From positions 86,363-150,362 of the forward strand of contig CAIVEI010000068.1 in the NCBI GenBank assembly GCA_903904835.1: a stretch of 64,000 nucleotides of DNA, given 5' to 3'. Positions 1-9,417 of this stretch are shown in pieces; the stretch's first letter is position 1; each line of letters begins with the position of its first letter. The position numbers and the translations under genes are program-made. The stretch comes from an uncultured Schlesneria sp. Its GTDB lineage: Bacteria > Planctomycetota > Planctomycetia > Planctomycetales > Planctomycetaceae. Under the pieces are notes generated by a model that was not told where the DNA came from, made no database searches, and was given only the letters and a program-made list of their open reading frames with translations.

Positions 1-59
1 ACACTACCAATCTGCGTCTTGGCGATCCCGACGTTTCGATGTCGTCGAGCGGAGTCGGG

Positions 60-3000
60 TTATTCCTTTTTCGATTCCATGGCCTTTGTCAGGTCCTCAA
101 GCAGTTTTTTGAAATCGTCCCGTTCGCGGAGTGCGTTGAGGTCGGCGTCCGTCTTCATGTGTTCGACGTTGTCGTAACCCGCCTCGACCGCCTTGTGCAG
201 CCACGCCATCGCCAGATCCGCTTGTTCCTTGGCGAGACGATTCGCGTCTGCCGCAGGAGTGTTCGGGTCTTCCAGGACGACAGAGGCACAAACGGCCCGA
301 AAATACGCGGCGTTGAACAGTCCATCGACATCGGTTCGCCCCAGGGACTCGAATTGGGATGCGGCGGCGATACATCTTGCCGCATCCTTGTTCTTCTGTT
401 GCATTCGCAGCCGTGTCTGAGCCGCGCCTAAGCGAATCGCGTCCTTCGAAGTGCCGTCATCCAATTCCAAAGCGCGTTCCCAATCATTGATCGATTCAGC
501 ATGTCGACCAAGTGCAACAAGTGACCCAGCTCTTCCCCAATGGCCGACTGAAAGAATCTGCCTGACACTTGCTGGGGTTGGTTCCTGTGACAAGAACGGC
601 GTCAAGGTACTGATCACGACGTCATAAGATCCAAGTGCTGAGTCTGCATCACCGTCGCCCTGAAGTACCAGGCCCAAAGAGAAGTAACTTCGGCCAAGGT
701 CGACGACATACTCGTCGACAGTAGGTGCGTTTGCACAGGTCTTCTTCTGGATGCTGATTGCCGATTGATGTGCCGCCACTGCATCTGCGCGTTTCCCTAA
801 GCTTGCCATTAACACGCCGAGGTTATGGTAGCTCTTGGCAAGGTCTGCCCAATATTCTGGCACGCTGGGAAAATCCGTCACGAGCATCTGATGAATTTCC
901 GCAGCGCGGTGTAACGCCATATCTGCCTCTGCGTACTCCATTAGACCGATTTGTAACGCTCCCATGTTGTTGTAGATTCCTGCCAAGTCCTTTCGGTATT
1001 TGGGTACATTCGGAAATTCCCTGACGAGTTCCTCCTGGATTTCGAGCGCCCTGCGATATCCTGTTTTTGCTTCAATGTGCTTCCCAAGCCCTGCCTGCAG
1101 TAAGGCCGCCATACTATTGTGGCTTCCAGCCAAATCCCCTCGGTAGTCCGGCGCAGTTGGAAATCTCTTAGAAAGTTGCTCCCAGATGGTAATCGCCTTG
1201 CGAAACGCCACTTCAGCATCAGCATACTTCCCGTGCCCCGCTAGCCGCTCACCTAGGGCTTTGTAGCTCGACGCGAGGTCAGATCGATATTCCGGTACAG
1301 TAGGGAAGTCTGTAGCCAGCTTCTCGCGGATTTCAATTGCCTTTACATATGCGACTTCCGACTCCCTAGACCTGTGTTGTTTTTTTTCGAGCAACGAACC
1401 TAAATTATTCTGGCTCATAGCCAATTCGCGTCGGTGAATTGGCACGGTGGGAAAGTCTGTAGCGAGCTTCTCGTAGATTTCCAGAGCTTTGCAATACAAC
1501 AATTCAGCATCAGCGAGCTTTTCCTGCCTATTCAGCATTACACCGAGGTTGCGGTAGCTCGCTGCCAATTCGAATCGAAAGGCGGATTCCTTTGGAAATT
1601 CGATCGTGAGCTTCTCCTGAATTTCTAGTCCTTTGCGAAACTCTACATTTGCATCCGTGAATTCTCCTTGTTCCATAAGAGCCATTCCAAAAGCGTTATG
1701 ACTCATGACCAGGTTATTACGGTAATCCGGCACCGATGGGAAATCGGTCACCAATCTAATCCAAATGTCAAGAGCCGCGCGAAAAGCCACTGTCGCTTCC
1801 ACATACTTTCTCTGATGGGCAAGCAGGGTGCCCAGATTGTGGTGACCGCCGGCAAGATCACTGCGATACTCTGGCACATTAGGAAAGTCCGCCGCAAGGT
1901 TTTGTTGAATCTCCAGCGCCTGACGAAAGTTCGCTTCCGATTCCGTCTGCATCCCTTGATTCAACAAGAGATTTCCGAGGCTATTGCGGGTCATGGCCAA
2001 ATGCTTGCGGTAACCCGGCAAGCTGGGAAAGTCCGCCGCGAGTTTCTCTTGAATGCCAATTGCCTGACGATATGTGGATTCTGCCTCCACCGCTTTCCCC
2101 ATGTCTCTTAACAAGTTTCCCAAATTACTCTTGCTCAAGGACAGGTCGTCGTCGTACTCCGGCACATTGTTGAAGTCGGTAGCGAGTTTCTCTTGAATGC
2201 CTACGGCCTGACGAAAGGACGCTTCCGCCTCCGCGAGTGTTCCCATTTTTCTAAATAGGTTGCCTAGGTTATTGTGGCTGCCCGCCAAGTCCCTGCGATA
2301 TTCCGGGACAGTTGGAAAGTCCGCCGTAAGTTTCTCTTGAATACCCAGCGCCCGACGAAGTGCCGATTCCGCCTCTGCGCGCCTCCCGAAATTCTCTAGT
2401 AACAGGCCCAAGTTATTTTGGCTCGTGGCAAAGTAGTGTCTGTACCGCTGCACACTGGGGAACTCTGCGTTGAGTTGAGCAAAAACTACTCTCACGGATT
2501 CATAGTCTTGAATGGCGGCTTCATTCTCACCCATTTCCGCGCGCACCATTGCAAGTCGGTGATACGCCCTTCCCCTTAACTCTTCCAAATCTTTGGAATT
2601 CGGATTATCGCTCGTCAGCCCGGTGATCTGTTCGAAGAATGGCAGCGCACTCTCCAATAGCTTTTTGCGCAATCGGTGGAAATCGGCCTGTTTCAATTCC
2701 GGTTCGTCGGTCACGGTCACCAAGTATTTCTCGACCGATTCCTTGGAAAGAGAGAAGAGTGAGTTCGCGAGTTCCTTCGCTTCCTTTTCTGCTTTAGCGG
2801 AGGCAAGCGCTTTGTCGGCATTCTGTTCGGCGATCTGGCGCTGGTGGTCTGCCCGGAACAGACCCCATGTTGTTCCCGCCATTCCGATTAACAGCGCCGC
2901 AAATACCAGGCTCCCGGCGATCACCGGCCCCTTGTTTCGCCGAATCAGTTTCCGCAACCGGTAGGCCGTGCTCGCAGGTGCCGCCATCACTGGTTCGCCC

Positions 3001-4175
3001 GTCAGGTAACGTTGCACATCCTGACCGAGGCCGTTGGCGGTCTCGTACCTCCGCCCGCGATCTTTTTCGAGGGCTTTCATCACAATCCAGTCGAGTTCCC
3101 CTCGTACCAGTGCAGTCAACTTCTTTGGTTCCGTTTGACGTGACGCTGCGATACTCGGCAGTTTGACGGAACTTGAGAGCTTGGTACTCGGCTTGTGCGG
3201 TTCCTCCTCTTTGATCACCCGCAGCATCTCGGCCAGTCCTGCCTTTTCGAGTTCCTTGCGGCTGAAGGGGACTGTGCCGGTCAACAACTCGTAGAGAATG
3301 ACTCCCAGCGCATAGACGTCCGATCGGGTATCGATGTCGAGATTGTTCAGCTCGGCCTGTTCCGGCGACATGTACTCCAGCGTCCCGATGATCGAACCGA
3401 TTTCGGTGTAGACGCTTTGATCGGTCAATCGCGTTCCGGTCACTTTGGCCACGCCAAAGTCGATTACCTTCGGAACCGGTCGTCCGTCGTACAGGCCGAC
3501 CAGGATGTTGGACGGCTTCAGGTCGCGGTGGATGATCCCCTTCTGATGAGCGTGTTGCACTGCCTGGCAGACGGGGATGAACAATTCGATCCGCTGGCGG
3601 GGTGAAAGTCTCGCCTCATCGCAGTATTTCGTCAGCGGCAGTCCTTTGACCAGTTCCATCGCGAAGTACGGTCGATGAGCCTCATCGATCCCCGCGTCGA
3701 AGACCTTGGCGATGTTCGGATGGTCCATCAGCGCGAGCGCTTGCCGCTCCTGCTCGAACCGGGCTAGAAGCTGCCGAGTGTCCAGGCCGGAGCGAATGAC
3801 CTTGAGGGCGACTCGACGCTGGACAGGGGCGATCTGGTCGGCGACGAACACGACCCCCATGCCCCCCTCGCCGAGTTTCTCACGAAGCTTGTATCGACCG
3901 GCGAAGACCAGACCCGGTTCGATCGGCTGCACGTAACCGATGGTCTGATCGAGTTCGTCTGCGGGGATTTCTTGTTGTGACTGCGATTTGGTTGAGAGCG
4001 GTTCCACAGCCGGCAGTTCCCCCGAATCGTCGTGAGCCTTGAGCAATGCATCGACTCGGCGACGTAATTCCGTGTCGCCAGCACATTCGCGATCCAGCAC
4101 CACGGCTCGCTCTGAAGCGGGAAGTTCGGCGACCGATTGGAAAATGTCACGGATGCGTTGGAAATCGATCGACAT
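60..4175 (-). CDS. Membrane Ser/Thr protein kinase with 13 TPR-like repeats
   Basis: A 1371-residue Hanks-type kinase anchored in the membrane and carrying a very long TPR sensor. The kinase domain covers about residues 94-392: glycine loop GEGGMG at 102-107, ATP lysine K125 in VALKV, catalytic loop HRDLKPSN with D218, and DFG with D239. All core residues are present, so it should be active. One hydrophobic helix at about 417-440 follows. From about residue 572 there are thirteen 48-residue repeats with the pattern FPxVPxYRxDLAxSxNNLG, then EAExxxRxAxxIQEKLAxD. The C-terminus ends in the LRERDDFKKLL type of tail common in planctomycete kinases. An ECF sigma gene lies upstream on the same strand, and such pairs are usual in planctomycetes, where the kinase is thought to control the sigma factor. 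Substrate and signal cannot be read from the sequence. Confidence 0.93.
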   Translation of the reverse strand: MSIDFQRIRDIFQSVAELPASERAVVLDRECAGDTELRRRVDALLKAHDDSGELPAVEPLSTKSQSQQEIPADELDQTIGYVQPIEPGLVFAGRYKLREKLGEGGMGVVFVADQIAPVQRRVALKVIRSGLDTRQLLARFEQERQALALMDHPNIAKVFDAGIDEAHRPYFAMELVKGLPLTKYCDEARLSPRQRIELFIPVCQAVQHAHQKGIIHRDLKPSNILVGLYDGRPVPKVIDFGVAKVTGTRLTDQSVYTEIGSIIGTLEYMSPEQAELNNLDIDTRSDVYALGVILYELLTGTVPFSRKELEKAGLAEMLRVIKEEEPHKPSTKLSSSVKLPSIAASRQTEPKKLTALVRGELDWIVMKALEKDRGRRYETANGLGQDVQRYLTGEPVMAAPASTAYRLRKLIRRNKGPVIAGSLVFAALLIGMAGTTWGLFRADHQRQIAEQNADKALASAKAEKEAKELANSLFSLSKESVEKYLVTVTDEPELKQADFHRLRKKLLESALPFFEQITGLTSDNPNSKDLEELRGRAYHRLAMVRAEMGENEAAIQDYESVRVVFAQLNAEFPSVQRYRHYFATSQNNLGLLLENFGRRAEAESALRRALGIQEKLTADFPTVPEYRRDLAGSHNNLGNLFRKMGTLAEAEASFRQAVGIQEKLATDFNNVPEYDDDLSLSKSNLGNLLRDMGKAVEAESTYRQAIGIQEKLAADFPSLPGYRKHLAMTRNSLGNLLLNQGMQTESEANFRQALEIQQNLAADFPNVPEYRSDLAGGHHNLGTLLAHQRKYVEATVAFRAALDIWIRLVTDFPSVPDYRNNLVMSHNAFGMALMEQGEFTDANVEFRKGLEIQEKLTIEFPKESAFRFELAASYRNLGVMLNRQEKLADAELLYCKALEIYEKLATDFPTVPIHRRELAMSQNNLGSLLEKKQHRSRESEVAYVKAIEIREKLATDFPTVPEYRSDLASSYKALGERLAGHGKYADAEVAFRKAITIWEQLSKRFPTAPDYRGDLAGSHNSMAALLQAGLGKHIEAKTGYRRALEIQEELVREFPNVPKYRKDLAGIYNNMGALQIGLMEYAEADMALHRAAEIHQMLVTDFPSVPEYWADLAKSYHNLGVLMASLGKRADAVAAHQSAISIQKKTCANAPTVDEYVVDLGRSYFSLGLVLQGDGDADSALGSYDVVISTLTPFLSQEPTPASVRQILSVGHWGRAGSLVALGRHAESINDWERALELDDGTSKDAIRLGAAQTRLRMQQKNKDAARCIAAASQFESLGRTDVDGLFNAAYFRAVCASVVLEDPNTPAADANRLAKEQADLAMAWLHKAVEAGYDNVEHMKTDADLNALRERDDFKKLLEDLTKAMESKKE
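591..2462 (-). repeat. 144-bp coding tandem repeat (TPR array)
   Basis: Thirteen in-frame units of 144 bp (48 residues) in tandem within the kinase gene. Units share the FPTVPEYR start and the IQEKLATD end but diverge in between. A 48-residue period is longer than the canonical 34-residue TPR, fitting a helix pair plus a conserved linker. Boundaries are taken from the repeated FP motif. Unit 8 carries one extra residue, and the last unit is degenerate. Confidence 0.85.
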
Positions 4176-4279
4176 ACTAAACCTCTTGGGGAGGGATACG
4201 CTTGTCTGGTGAAACTGCTGTCAGGTGTCGCGTCATCGTATGGTGAGGCGGGAAGTAACCAATCAGGAAAAGAGTATTT

Positions 4280-4404
4280 GCCACAGATGCACGCAGATTC
4301 ACACAGATCAATACAAATACCTTCTGCTTTCAATAGGGATGCAGCGACCGCATTTTATACTCTTTTCCCTGTTTTATCTGTGTGGTTCAGTGTGCATCTG
4401 TGGC
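4280..4404. repeat. Palindromic intergenic element with 29-bp terminal arms
   Basis: Arms at 4280-4308 and 4376-4404 are inverted copies matching at 25 of 29 positions (GCCACAGATGCA... on the left, ...TGCATCTGTGGC on the right), separated by 67 nt. This resembles a short non-coding dispersed element of MITE or REP type. It sits in the 413-nt gap between the sigma factor and the kinase, so it could form a large hairpin in a shared transcript. In the rest of this gap I see only an AT-rich stretch near 4500-4525 and no gene. Confidence 0.75.
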
Positions 4405-4569
4405 TAAATGGCTTTCTCTATTCCTCCCGTTATTGACGTCGTTTTCTAGTGGGGCACCCTATCGTGCGTAAACGGCGTCCCGAGCTGTCGAAAATTCTGC
4501 GAATTTTTTTGGAATTCTTCTATGGTGGATTTTGACGGCTAGCTCGAGGGGTACTTCGGTCTAAAGCTT

Positions 4570-4593
4570 GCACGGGCTGAAGCCCATGCTACG
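4570..4593 (-). repeat. 24-nt hairpin repeat, copy 1
   Basis: A GCAYGGGC-TTCA-GCCCGTGC hairpin (8-bp stem with one wobble, 4-nt loop) plus a CGTA flank. It matches 44133-44156 exactly, in opposite orientation. It overlaps the last codon and stop of the sigma factor gene, so it supplies the stop codon and may act at the 3' end of that transcript. Confidence 0.75.
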
Positions 4594-5137
4594 ACAGAGT
4601 CGTCTTTAACCAGGCGCGGGCGAGGTTCCATGACTGACGCACGTGATAGACGGAAAGATCGAGTGCGGCGGCGACCTGTTCGTGCGACATGCCGACGAAG
4701 TGATGCATTTCGACGACACGGGCGGCGAGCGGATCGTCGATGGCCAGTTGCTTCAGCGCCTCGTCCAAGGCGATTAGACGATCGTCGGAATCCGGCGCGG
4801 CGATCTCGCCAATGTCGATTTGCTGAGCGTTGCCTCCGCGCTTCAGGCTGTGCCGGGCCCGAGCCCGGTCAACCAGGATACGGCGCATCGCCTGTGCCGC
4901 CGAGCAAAAGAAATGTCCGCGACTGTGAAACTTTTGATCGCCGACAAGACGCACATAGGCTTCATGGACGAGTGCCGTGGCGTTCAGCGTCTGAGCGACC
5001 GGTTCGTTCTCTAAGCTACTGGCGGCAAGTCGGCGAAGCTCGTCATAGAGCAAAGGCAAAAGCCGATCAGCGGCTTGTGGTTCACCCCGATCAATCGCAT
5101 TCAGAACATTGGAAACGTCATCCACGAGTGCCCACAC
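4589..5137 (-). CDS. ECF-family RNA polymerase sigma factor
   Basis: A 182-residue sigma factor of the planctomycete ECF type. Region 2 spans about residues 15-95, with a LLPLLYDELRRLA start, TALVHEAYVRL, and a FFCSAAQAMRRILVDRARAR block for -10 contact. Region 4 spans about 125-180, ending in the helix-turn-helix MSHEQVAAALDLSVYHVRQSW for -35 contact. No anti-sigma gene is adjacent. A TPR Ser/Thr kinase lies 413 nt downstream on the same strand, suggesting control by phosphorylation (inference). The stop codon lies in a dispersed hairpin repeat, so the 3' end may have been remodelled by insertion. Family is certain; target promoters are unknown. Confidence 0.92.
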   Translation of the reverse strand: MWALVDDVSNVLNAIDRGEPQAADRLLPLLYDELRRLAASSLENEPVAQTLNATALVHEAYVRLVGDQKFHSRGHFFCSAAQAMRRILVDRARARHSLKRGGNAQQIDIGEIAAPDSDDRLIALDEALKQLAIDDPLAARVVEMHHFVGMSHEQVAAALDLSVYHVRQSWNLARAWLKTTLS

Positions 5138-5587
5138 ATTTCCGTATCGCGCATGCCACCATGTGCAAAAAGCCTCGCAAACTTAGGTCGTGATGTCTAT
5201 TAGGTCAAATGCATTCCGAGGTTTTGCGTCTCGCCATGACAAACAGGCGATCGTCCTCGTCGTTTAGGGGCAAACACGGGACACACCTGAAAATGAAAGA
5301 AACCGCGATGCTCTCGAAAGGGCAACGCGGCTTCAAATGTTCGGCGGGACATCGGGATTGCGACGGTGGAGTCGCAGGCGAATAGGGTGGGATCCAGTAG
5401 TGTCTAGCACTCACTGTTGAATCGATCCAAACCCTCGCAATAGTTTTGGCACCTCCGACGGAATCGTATGATGTCTGCCGAACGACCGGGTTATAGAAGC
5501 GATCCGAATCGACGACAAGACCGAGATTTTGTTAAAAAAATCAGGCCTCGGATTCACCGGAAATTCTTCAAACACTCATTGATTCTT
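5138..5587. other. 450-nt gap with no supported gene
   Basis: Lies between the RND pump stop and the sigma factor start, both on the minus strand. It must hold the sigma factor promoter. A 69-codon minus-strand open frame (5205-5414) has no family signature and atypical composition. An A-run at 5534-5540 gives a T-run just after the RND gene on the minus strand, but the stem before it is poor, so I do not call a terminator. Confidence 0.5.
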
Positions 5588-8500
5588 TCAGGCAATTCCG
5601 CTTGATGGCTTCGGACTTCCGACAAACCACGGGTAGATCGCCGGGACCACCAGCGCTGTGAGCAGCGTCGATGTAATCAGCCCGCCGATCACGACCGTTG
5701 CGAGCGGACGTTGAATCTCAGCTCCGGCCGTGTGCGAGAGTGCCATGGGCAGGAAACCCAGGCTGGCGACGAGAGCCGTCATCAGGACCGGACGTAACCG
5801 GTTTAACGCCGTTTCTTCCGCCGCCCCCTTTGCTGTTTCGCCTGCCTGACGCAGGTGTTCGGCAGCACTGACCCAGACCAGGCCGTTCAGAACGGCGACT
5901 CCGAACAGAGCGATGAAACCGACACCCGCAGAAATGCTGAACGGCATTCCTCTCAGGGCCAACGCAAAAATTCCCCCAGAGGCGGCGATGGGAATCGCGA
6001 GGAAGATCAAACCGGCAAGTTTGGCCGAATGAAACGTGGTATGCAGTAACAGGAAGATCAGAACCAGGACGACCGGTGTCACGAGCATCAAACGTTGCTT
6101 GGCCGATTGAAGATTCTTGAAGTCGCCGCCCCATTCGATTTCATAACCCGTTGGCCGTTTGACTTGTAGAGCGATGGCCCGCTGAGCCTCGTGCACAAAG
6201 CTTTCGACATCCCGGCCTCGCACGTTGCACTGCACGAACGTGCGACGCTGGGTTTTTTCATGGTCGATGCCGGGTGGAGTCTCTTCCATTACCAGGTCGG
6301 CCAGTTCCCCTAGTGGAACCTGACGACCGTTCGGGGCGAAAACGGGAATCTGTTCCAGTTGATAGAGATTGGTTCGCCATTCGATGGGGATACGGACCAT
6401 GATCGGGAACCGCATGCGGCCTCGGAAGACTTCGCCGACCTTATGCCCCCCCATCGTCGCGACAGTCTTCATGACTTCGTCTGCGTCAATCCCGTAGCGG
6501 GCAAGTACTTCGGGTTTGACCTGAATGCGGACGGTTGGCAGATTCGCCTGATGTTCCGCCTTCACATCCACCGCACCTTTGATGCCGCTGAGAACTTTCT
6601 CGATCTTCTTGCCTAATTTGGCAAGCGTTTCCAATTCCTTCAGGTGCGAGACATCGCCGCTCCCCTGCAAGGAACCATTTGGAGCGTAGATCAGCACCGC
6701 AACATTCGCTTTGACTCCTGCCACAAGTTCATCGACTCGCATTTCAATCGGCTGAGTGAAGGCGAACAGTGCACCGGGAACGTTATCGTTCAGCACGACG
6801 CGCATCTCATTAAACAGGTCTTCCCGTGATTTGTGTTTGGGCCATTCGTTTTCGGGTTTGAGCAGCACCCAGACGTCTGTCTGCTGCACACCCATGACGT
6901 CATTCGCGATTTCCGGTCGACCTGTCTTACAGAAGACGGTACTGACTTCGGGGAATTTCAGCAGCAGCGATTCAACCTGTTCACCCATGGGGATCGAGCC
7001 TTCCAGGGTGGCGCTGGGGAGGCGGTTAATTTCGATCAGCAGGTCACCTTCATCCAGCTTTGGCATGAACTCACCACCCAGATGCATCGCGACTGGAATA
7101 CTGACCGCGAACAACAGCAGCGCCGATGCCACCGTCACCACCGGATGAAGCACCGTTTGATGAACGATCGGGTGATAGATTTTGTTTAACATCCGGATGA
7201 TGAAAATTTCCTTCTCTTCCATTTTGCGAGGAAGAGCCAGCGACGCCAGGACGGGCATCAGCGTCAGTGAAAGAACCAGCGAACCTGCCAGTGCAAACAA
7301 CACGGTCAGTGCCATGGGCCGGAACAGTTTTCCTTCCGTCCCCTGCAATGTCAGCAGCGGAAGGTAGACGATCGAGATAATCAGTTCGCCGAACATGGTC
7401 GGCTTACGAACTTCGATCGCCGCATCCCGCACGACTTCCAGGTGCGGTCGTTCGTCGTGATTGTGCGAAATCCTCCGCATGCAGTTCTCGACCATGATTA
7501 CCGAACTGTCGACGATCAGTCCGAAATCGATCGCTCCCAGACTCATCAGGCTGGCCGTGATCCCCGTCAGCGACATCATGTTCGCGGCGAATAACATCGA
7601 CAGCGGAATCGCCATCGCGACCACGATTCCTGCTCGCAGGCTTCCGAGCATGACCAGCAGCACGATGATGACCAGCGTCCCACCTTCCAGCAGGTTTCGC
7701 TGGACCGTATGCAGCGTTCGGTTGATGAGGTCAGCCCGGTCATAAGTGACTTCAGCATAAACACCCTTCGGAAGGGTTTTATTGATTTCTTCCAGTCGTT
7801 CCTTAGCTGCCAGCACAACTGTTCGCGAGTTCGCTCCCCACAGCATCATGACCATTCCCATGACTGCTTCACCCCGACCGTCTCGGGTGACGGCCCCCTG
7901 GCGAGTGAGTGGAGCGATCACGACTTCGGCCAGGTCCCGCACGAGCACTGGTGTTCCATCGTGGTTTCCGCGAACAACAACGTTTTCAATGTCGGTTTCG
8001 TTTGTGAGCAGAGCCGAACCGCGGATAAACCGCTGCTCGCCATGATGCACGACGTATCCCCCGCCGGACGTGCCGTTGTTCGACGAGATTGCTCGAAAGA
8101 GGTCTGGTAATGAGACTCCAAAGCTGGCCAGGCGATCAGGGTCGGGCCGTACTTCGAACGACTGATAATAACCCCCGTGCGAGTTGATCTCGGTGACGCC
8201 AGGGACCTGCCGCAGACGAGGGGCAATCTGCCATTCGAGAATCGTTCGCAGATCCATCGGTGAATATCCCTCACCTCTGACTTCGAACTGAAGGATTTCG
8301 CCAAGTGCCGTCGTCAAAGGATTCAGTCGTGGCGTGCCGTAGCCCTTGGGGACTCGTTCTGCCGCGTCGATCAGTCGTTCGGCAATCAACTGTCGCCCGC
8401 GGAAGACATCTGTCCCCTCGTTAAAGACAACGGTGACCAGCGACAGTCCGAATTTCGAAATACTGCGAATCTCTTCAACGTTGGGCAGGCCGCACATCGT

Positions 8501-8713
8501 CAGTTCAACAGGCGACGTCACATATTGCTCGACTTCCAGAGGTGACAACGCTCCCGCTTCGGTAACGATTTGAACCTGCACATTCGTCATGTCGGGTACG
8601 GCATCGATCGGAAGGTTAACCGCCGAGTAAACCCCCAATGCCCCCATGATAAAAACCAACGAGATGACAAGCATCCGGTTGCCGAGCGAGATATCGATCA
8701 GTTTTTCCAGCAT
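5588..8713 (-). CDS. CusA/CzcA-family heavy-metal efflux RND transporter
   Basis: About 1041 residues, the usual length for an HME-RND inner-membrane pump, which drives periplasmic or cytosolic metal ions (Cu/Ag or Zn/Co/Cd types) outward using the proton gradient. Features: N-terminal helix followed by NLPIDAVPDMTNVQVQIVTEA, the large porter loops, the charged helix GAIDFGLIVDSSVIMVEN at about 392-408 (acidic residues of the proton relay), and the second half with FISAGVGFIALFGVAVLNG-type helices. I use the ATG at 8713, preceded by GAAGG, rather than the TTG 33 codons upstream, because MLEKLIDISLGNR is the normal family start. No membrane-fusion (CusB) or outer-membrane (CusC) gene is in the window, so it is an orphan here. 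Metal specificity is not decided. It may be co-transcribed with the HNH/methyltransferase pair upstream. Confidence 0.93.
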   Translation of the reverse strand: MLEKLIDISLGNRMLVISLVFIMGALGVYSAVNLPIDAVPDMTNVQVQIVTEAGALSPLEVEQYVTSPVELTMCGLPNVEEIRSISKFGLSLVTVVFNEGTDVFRGRQLIAERLIDAAERVPKGYGTPRLNPLTTALGEILQFEVRGEGYSPMDLRTILEWQIAPRLRQVPGVTEINSHGGYYQSFEVRPDPDRLASFGVSLPDLFRAISSNNGTSGGGYVVHHGEQRFIRGSALLTNETDIENVVVRGNHDGTPVLVRDLAEVVIAPLTRQGAVTRDGRGEAVMGMVMMLWGANSRTVVLAAKERLEEINKTLPKGVYAEVTYDRADLINRTLHTVQRNLLEGGTLVIIVLLVMLGSLRAGIVVAMAIPLSMLFAANMMSLTGITASLMSLGAIDFGLIVDSSVIMVENCMRRISHNHDERPHLEVVRDAAIEVRKPTMFGELIISIVYLPLLTLQGTEGKLFRPMALTVLFALAGSLVLSLTLMPVLASLALPRKMEEKEIFIIRMLNKIYHPIVHQTVLHPVVTVASALLLFAVSIPVAMHLGGEFMPKLDEGDLLIEINRLPSATLEGSIPMGEQVESLLLKFPEVSTVFCKTGRPEIANDVMGVQQTDVWVLLKPENEWPKHKSREDLFNEMRVVLNDNVPGALFAFTQPIEMRVDELVAGVKANVAVLIYAPNGSLQGSGDVSHLKELETLAKLGKKIEKVLSGIKGAVDVKAEHQANLPTVRIQVKPEVLARYGIDADEVMKTVATMGGHKVGEVFRGRMRFPIMVRIPIEWRTNLYQLEQIPVFAPNGRQVPLGELADLVMEETPPGIDHEKTQRRTFVQCNVRGRDVESFVHEAQRAIALQVKRPTGYEIEWGGDFKNLQSAKQRLMLVTPVVLVLIFLLLHTTFHSAKLAGLIFLAIPIAASGGIFALALRGMPFSISAGVGFIALFGVAVLNGLVWVSAAEHLRQAGETAKGAAEETALNRLRPVLMTALVASLGFLPMALSHTAGAEIQRPLATVVIGGLITSTLLTALVVPAIYPWFVGSPKPSSGIA

Positions 8714-8808
8714 GGGCCTTCGCCTTGAGCTTCGAGAATTCTTTTTATGATTTCTCGGGATTGTTATTGGAAATCGCGGTTCATCGTCCAAACTGAACTT
8801 CAGCTGGA

Positions 8809-9417
8809 TCAATAGGTCCTTGGCAATTCTCCGCGACTTCGGCGCGCAAAAGCACTTTGATAAATTCCGTCGGGACGACTATTGCTCGATGGTTTTTTCT
8901 TCGACAAATCAGGCAATTCGTCCGGGAATCGCATCCAATCCTCATAAGACTCGACGTTCGCAGCGGAGATCAAGGCCCGGAATGTTTCAAGCCATTTTTT
9001 GCGGTACGTTGTTAAACACTCATCGTCGAGACGTAACAGGTCCACCAATAATTCACCAGTCGGATTTCGCGATTCGATCGTACCATCGGAATGAACGACG
9101 ACGCACTGTCCAAATGCAAACTGAAATGGACTCGGTACGATGGAGTCACTCTTTATGGAATTACAAGAAGCGCAAACGTAAATCAAATTGTCGTACTCGC
9201 ATTCCAATTCGCGGTCAATGGATTGGGGCATGAAGTGGTCGATGTGGAATGTCGCTCTTAGACGAGACCATTGCTCACGTTGTAAACAGAATACGCAGCG
9301 AAAACTGAATTCATCGCGCAACCATTCACGGTAAGACTCGTAATCTGAATAGCCTGCAGGACCGTGGCGACGAATTTGCTTTTCATTCGGGTATTCGAAC
9401 GCGGAAATAGCGGTCAT
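8809..9417 (-). CDS. HNH endonuclease
   Basis: A 202-residue protein with a zinc-ribbon HNH nuclease core: C41-x2-C44, then H58-I-D60-H61, N77 (in YDNLIYVC), and C82-x2-C85-N86. These are the metal-binding and catalytic positions of the family, so it should cut DNA. The C-terminal 100 residues (about 95-202) have no motif I recognise and may bind DNA or a partner. Its ATG overlaps the stop of the methyltransferase gene in an ATGA, so the two are translationally coupled. That arrangement suggests the nuclease half of a restriction-modification-like pair (inference). A stand-alone homing-type HNH is the alternative, but coupling and shared strand argue against it. Confidence 0.88.
   Translation of the reverse strand: MTAISAFEYPNEKQIRRHGPAGYSDYESYREWLRDEFSFRCVFCLQREQWSRLRATFHIDHFMPQSIDRELECEYDNLIYVCASCNSIKSDSIVPSPFQFAFGQCVVVHSDGTIESRNPTGELLVDLLRLDDECLTTYRKKWLETFRALISAANVESYEDWMRFPDELPDLSKKKPSSNSRPDGIYQSAFARRSRGELPRTY

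Noticed and set aside
5205..5414. 69-codon minus-strand open frame upstream of the RND pump stop
   Set aside because: No domain, Pro/Cys-rich random-looking composition, no ribosome site.
8714..8812. 33-residue N-terminal extension of the RND pump
   Set aside because: TTG start, no family match in the extension, and the ATG at 8713 has a better site and the conserved start.
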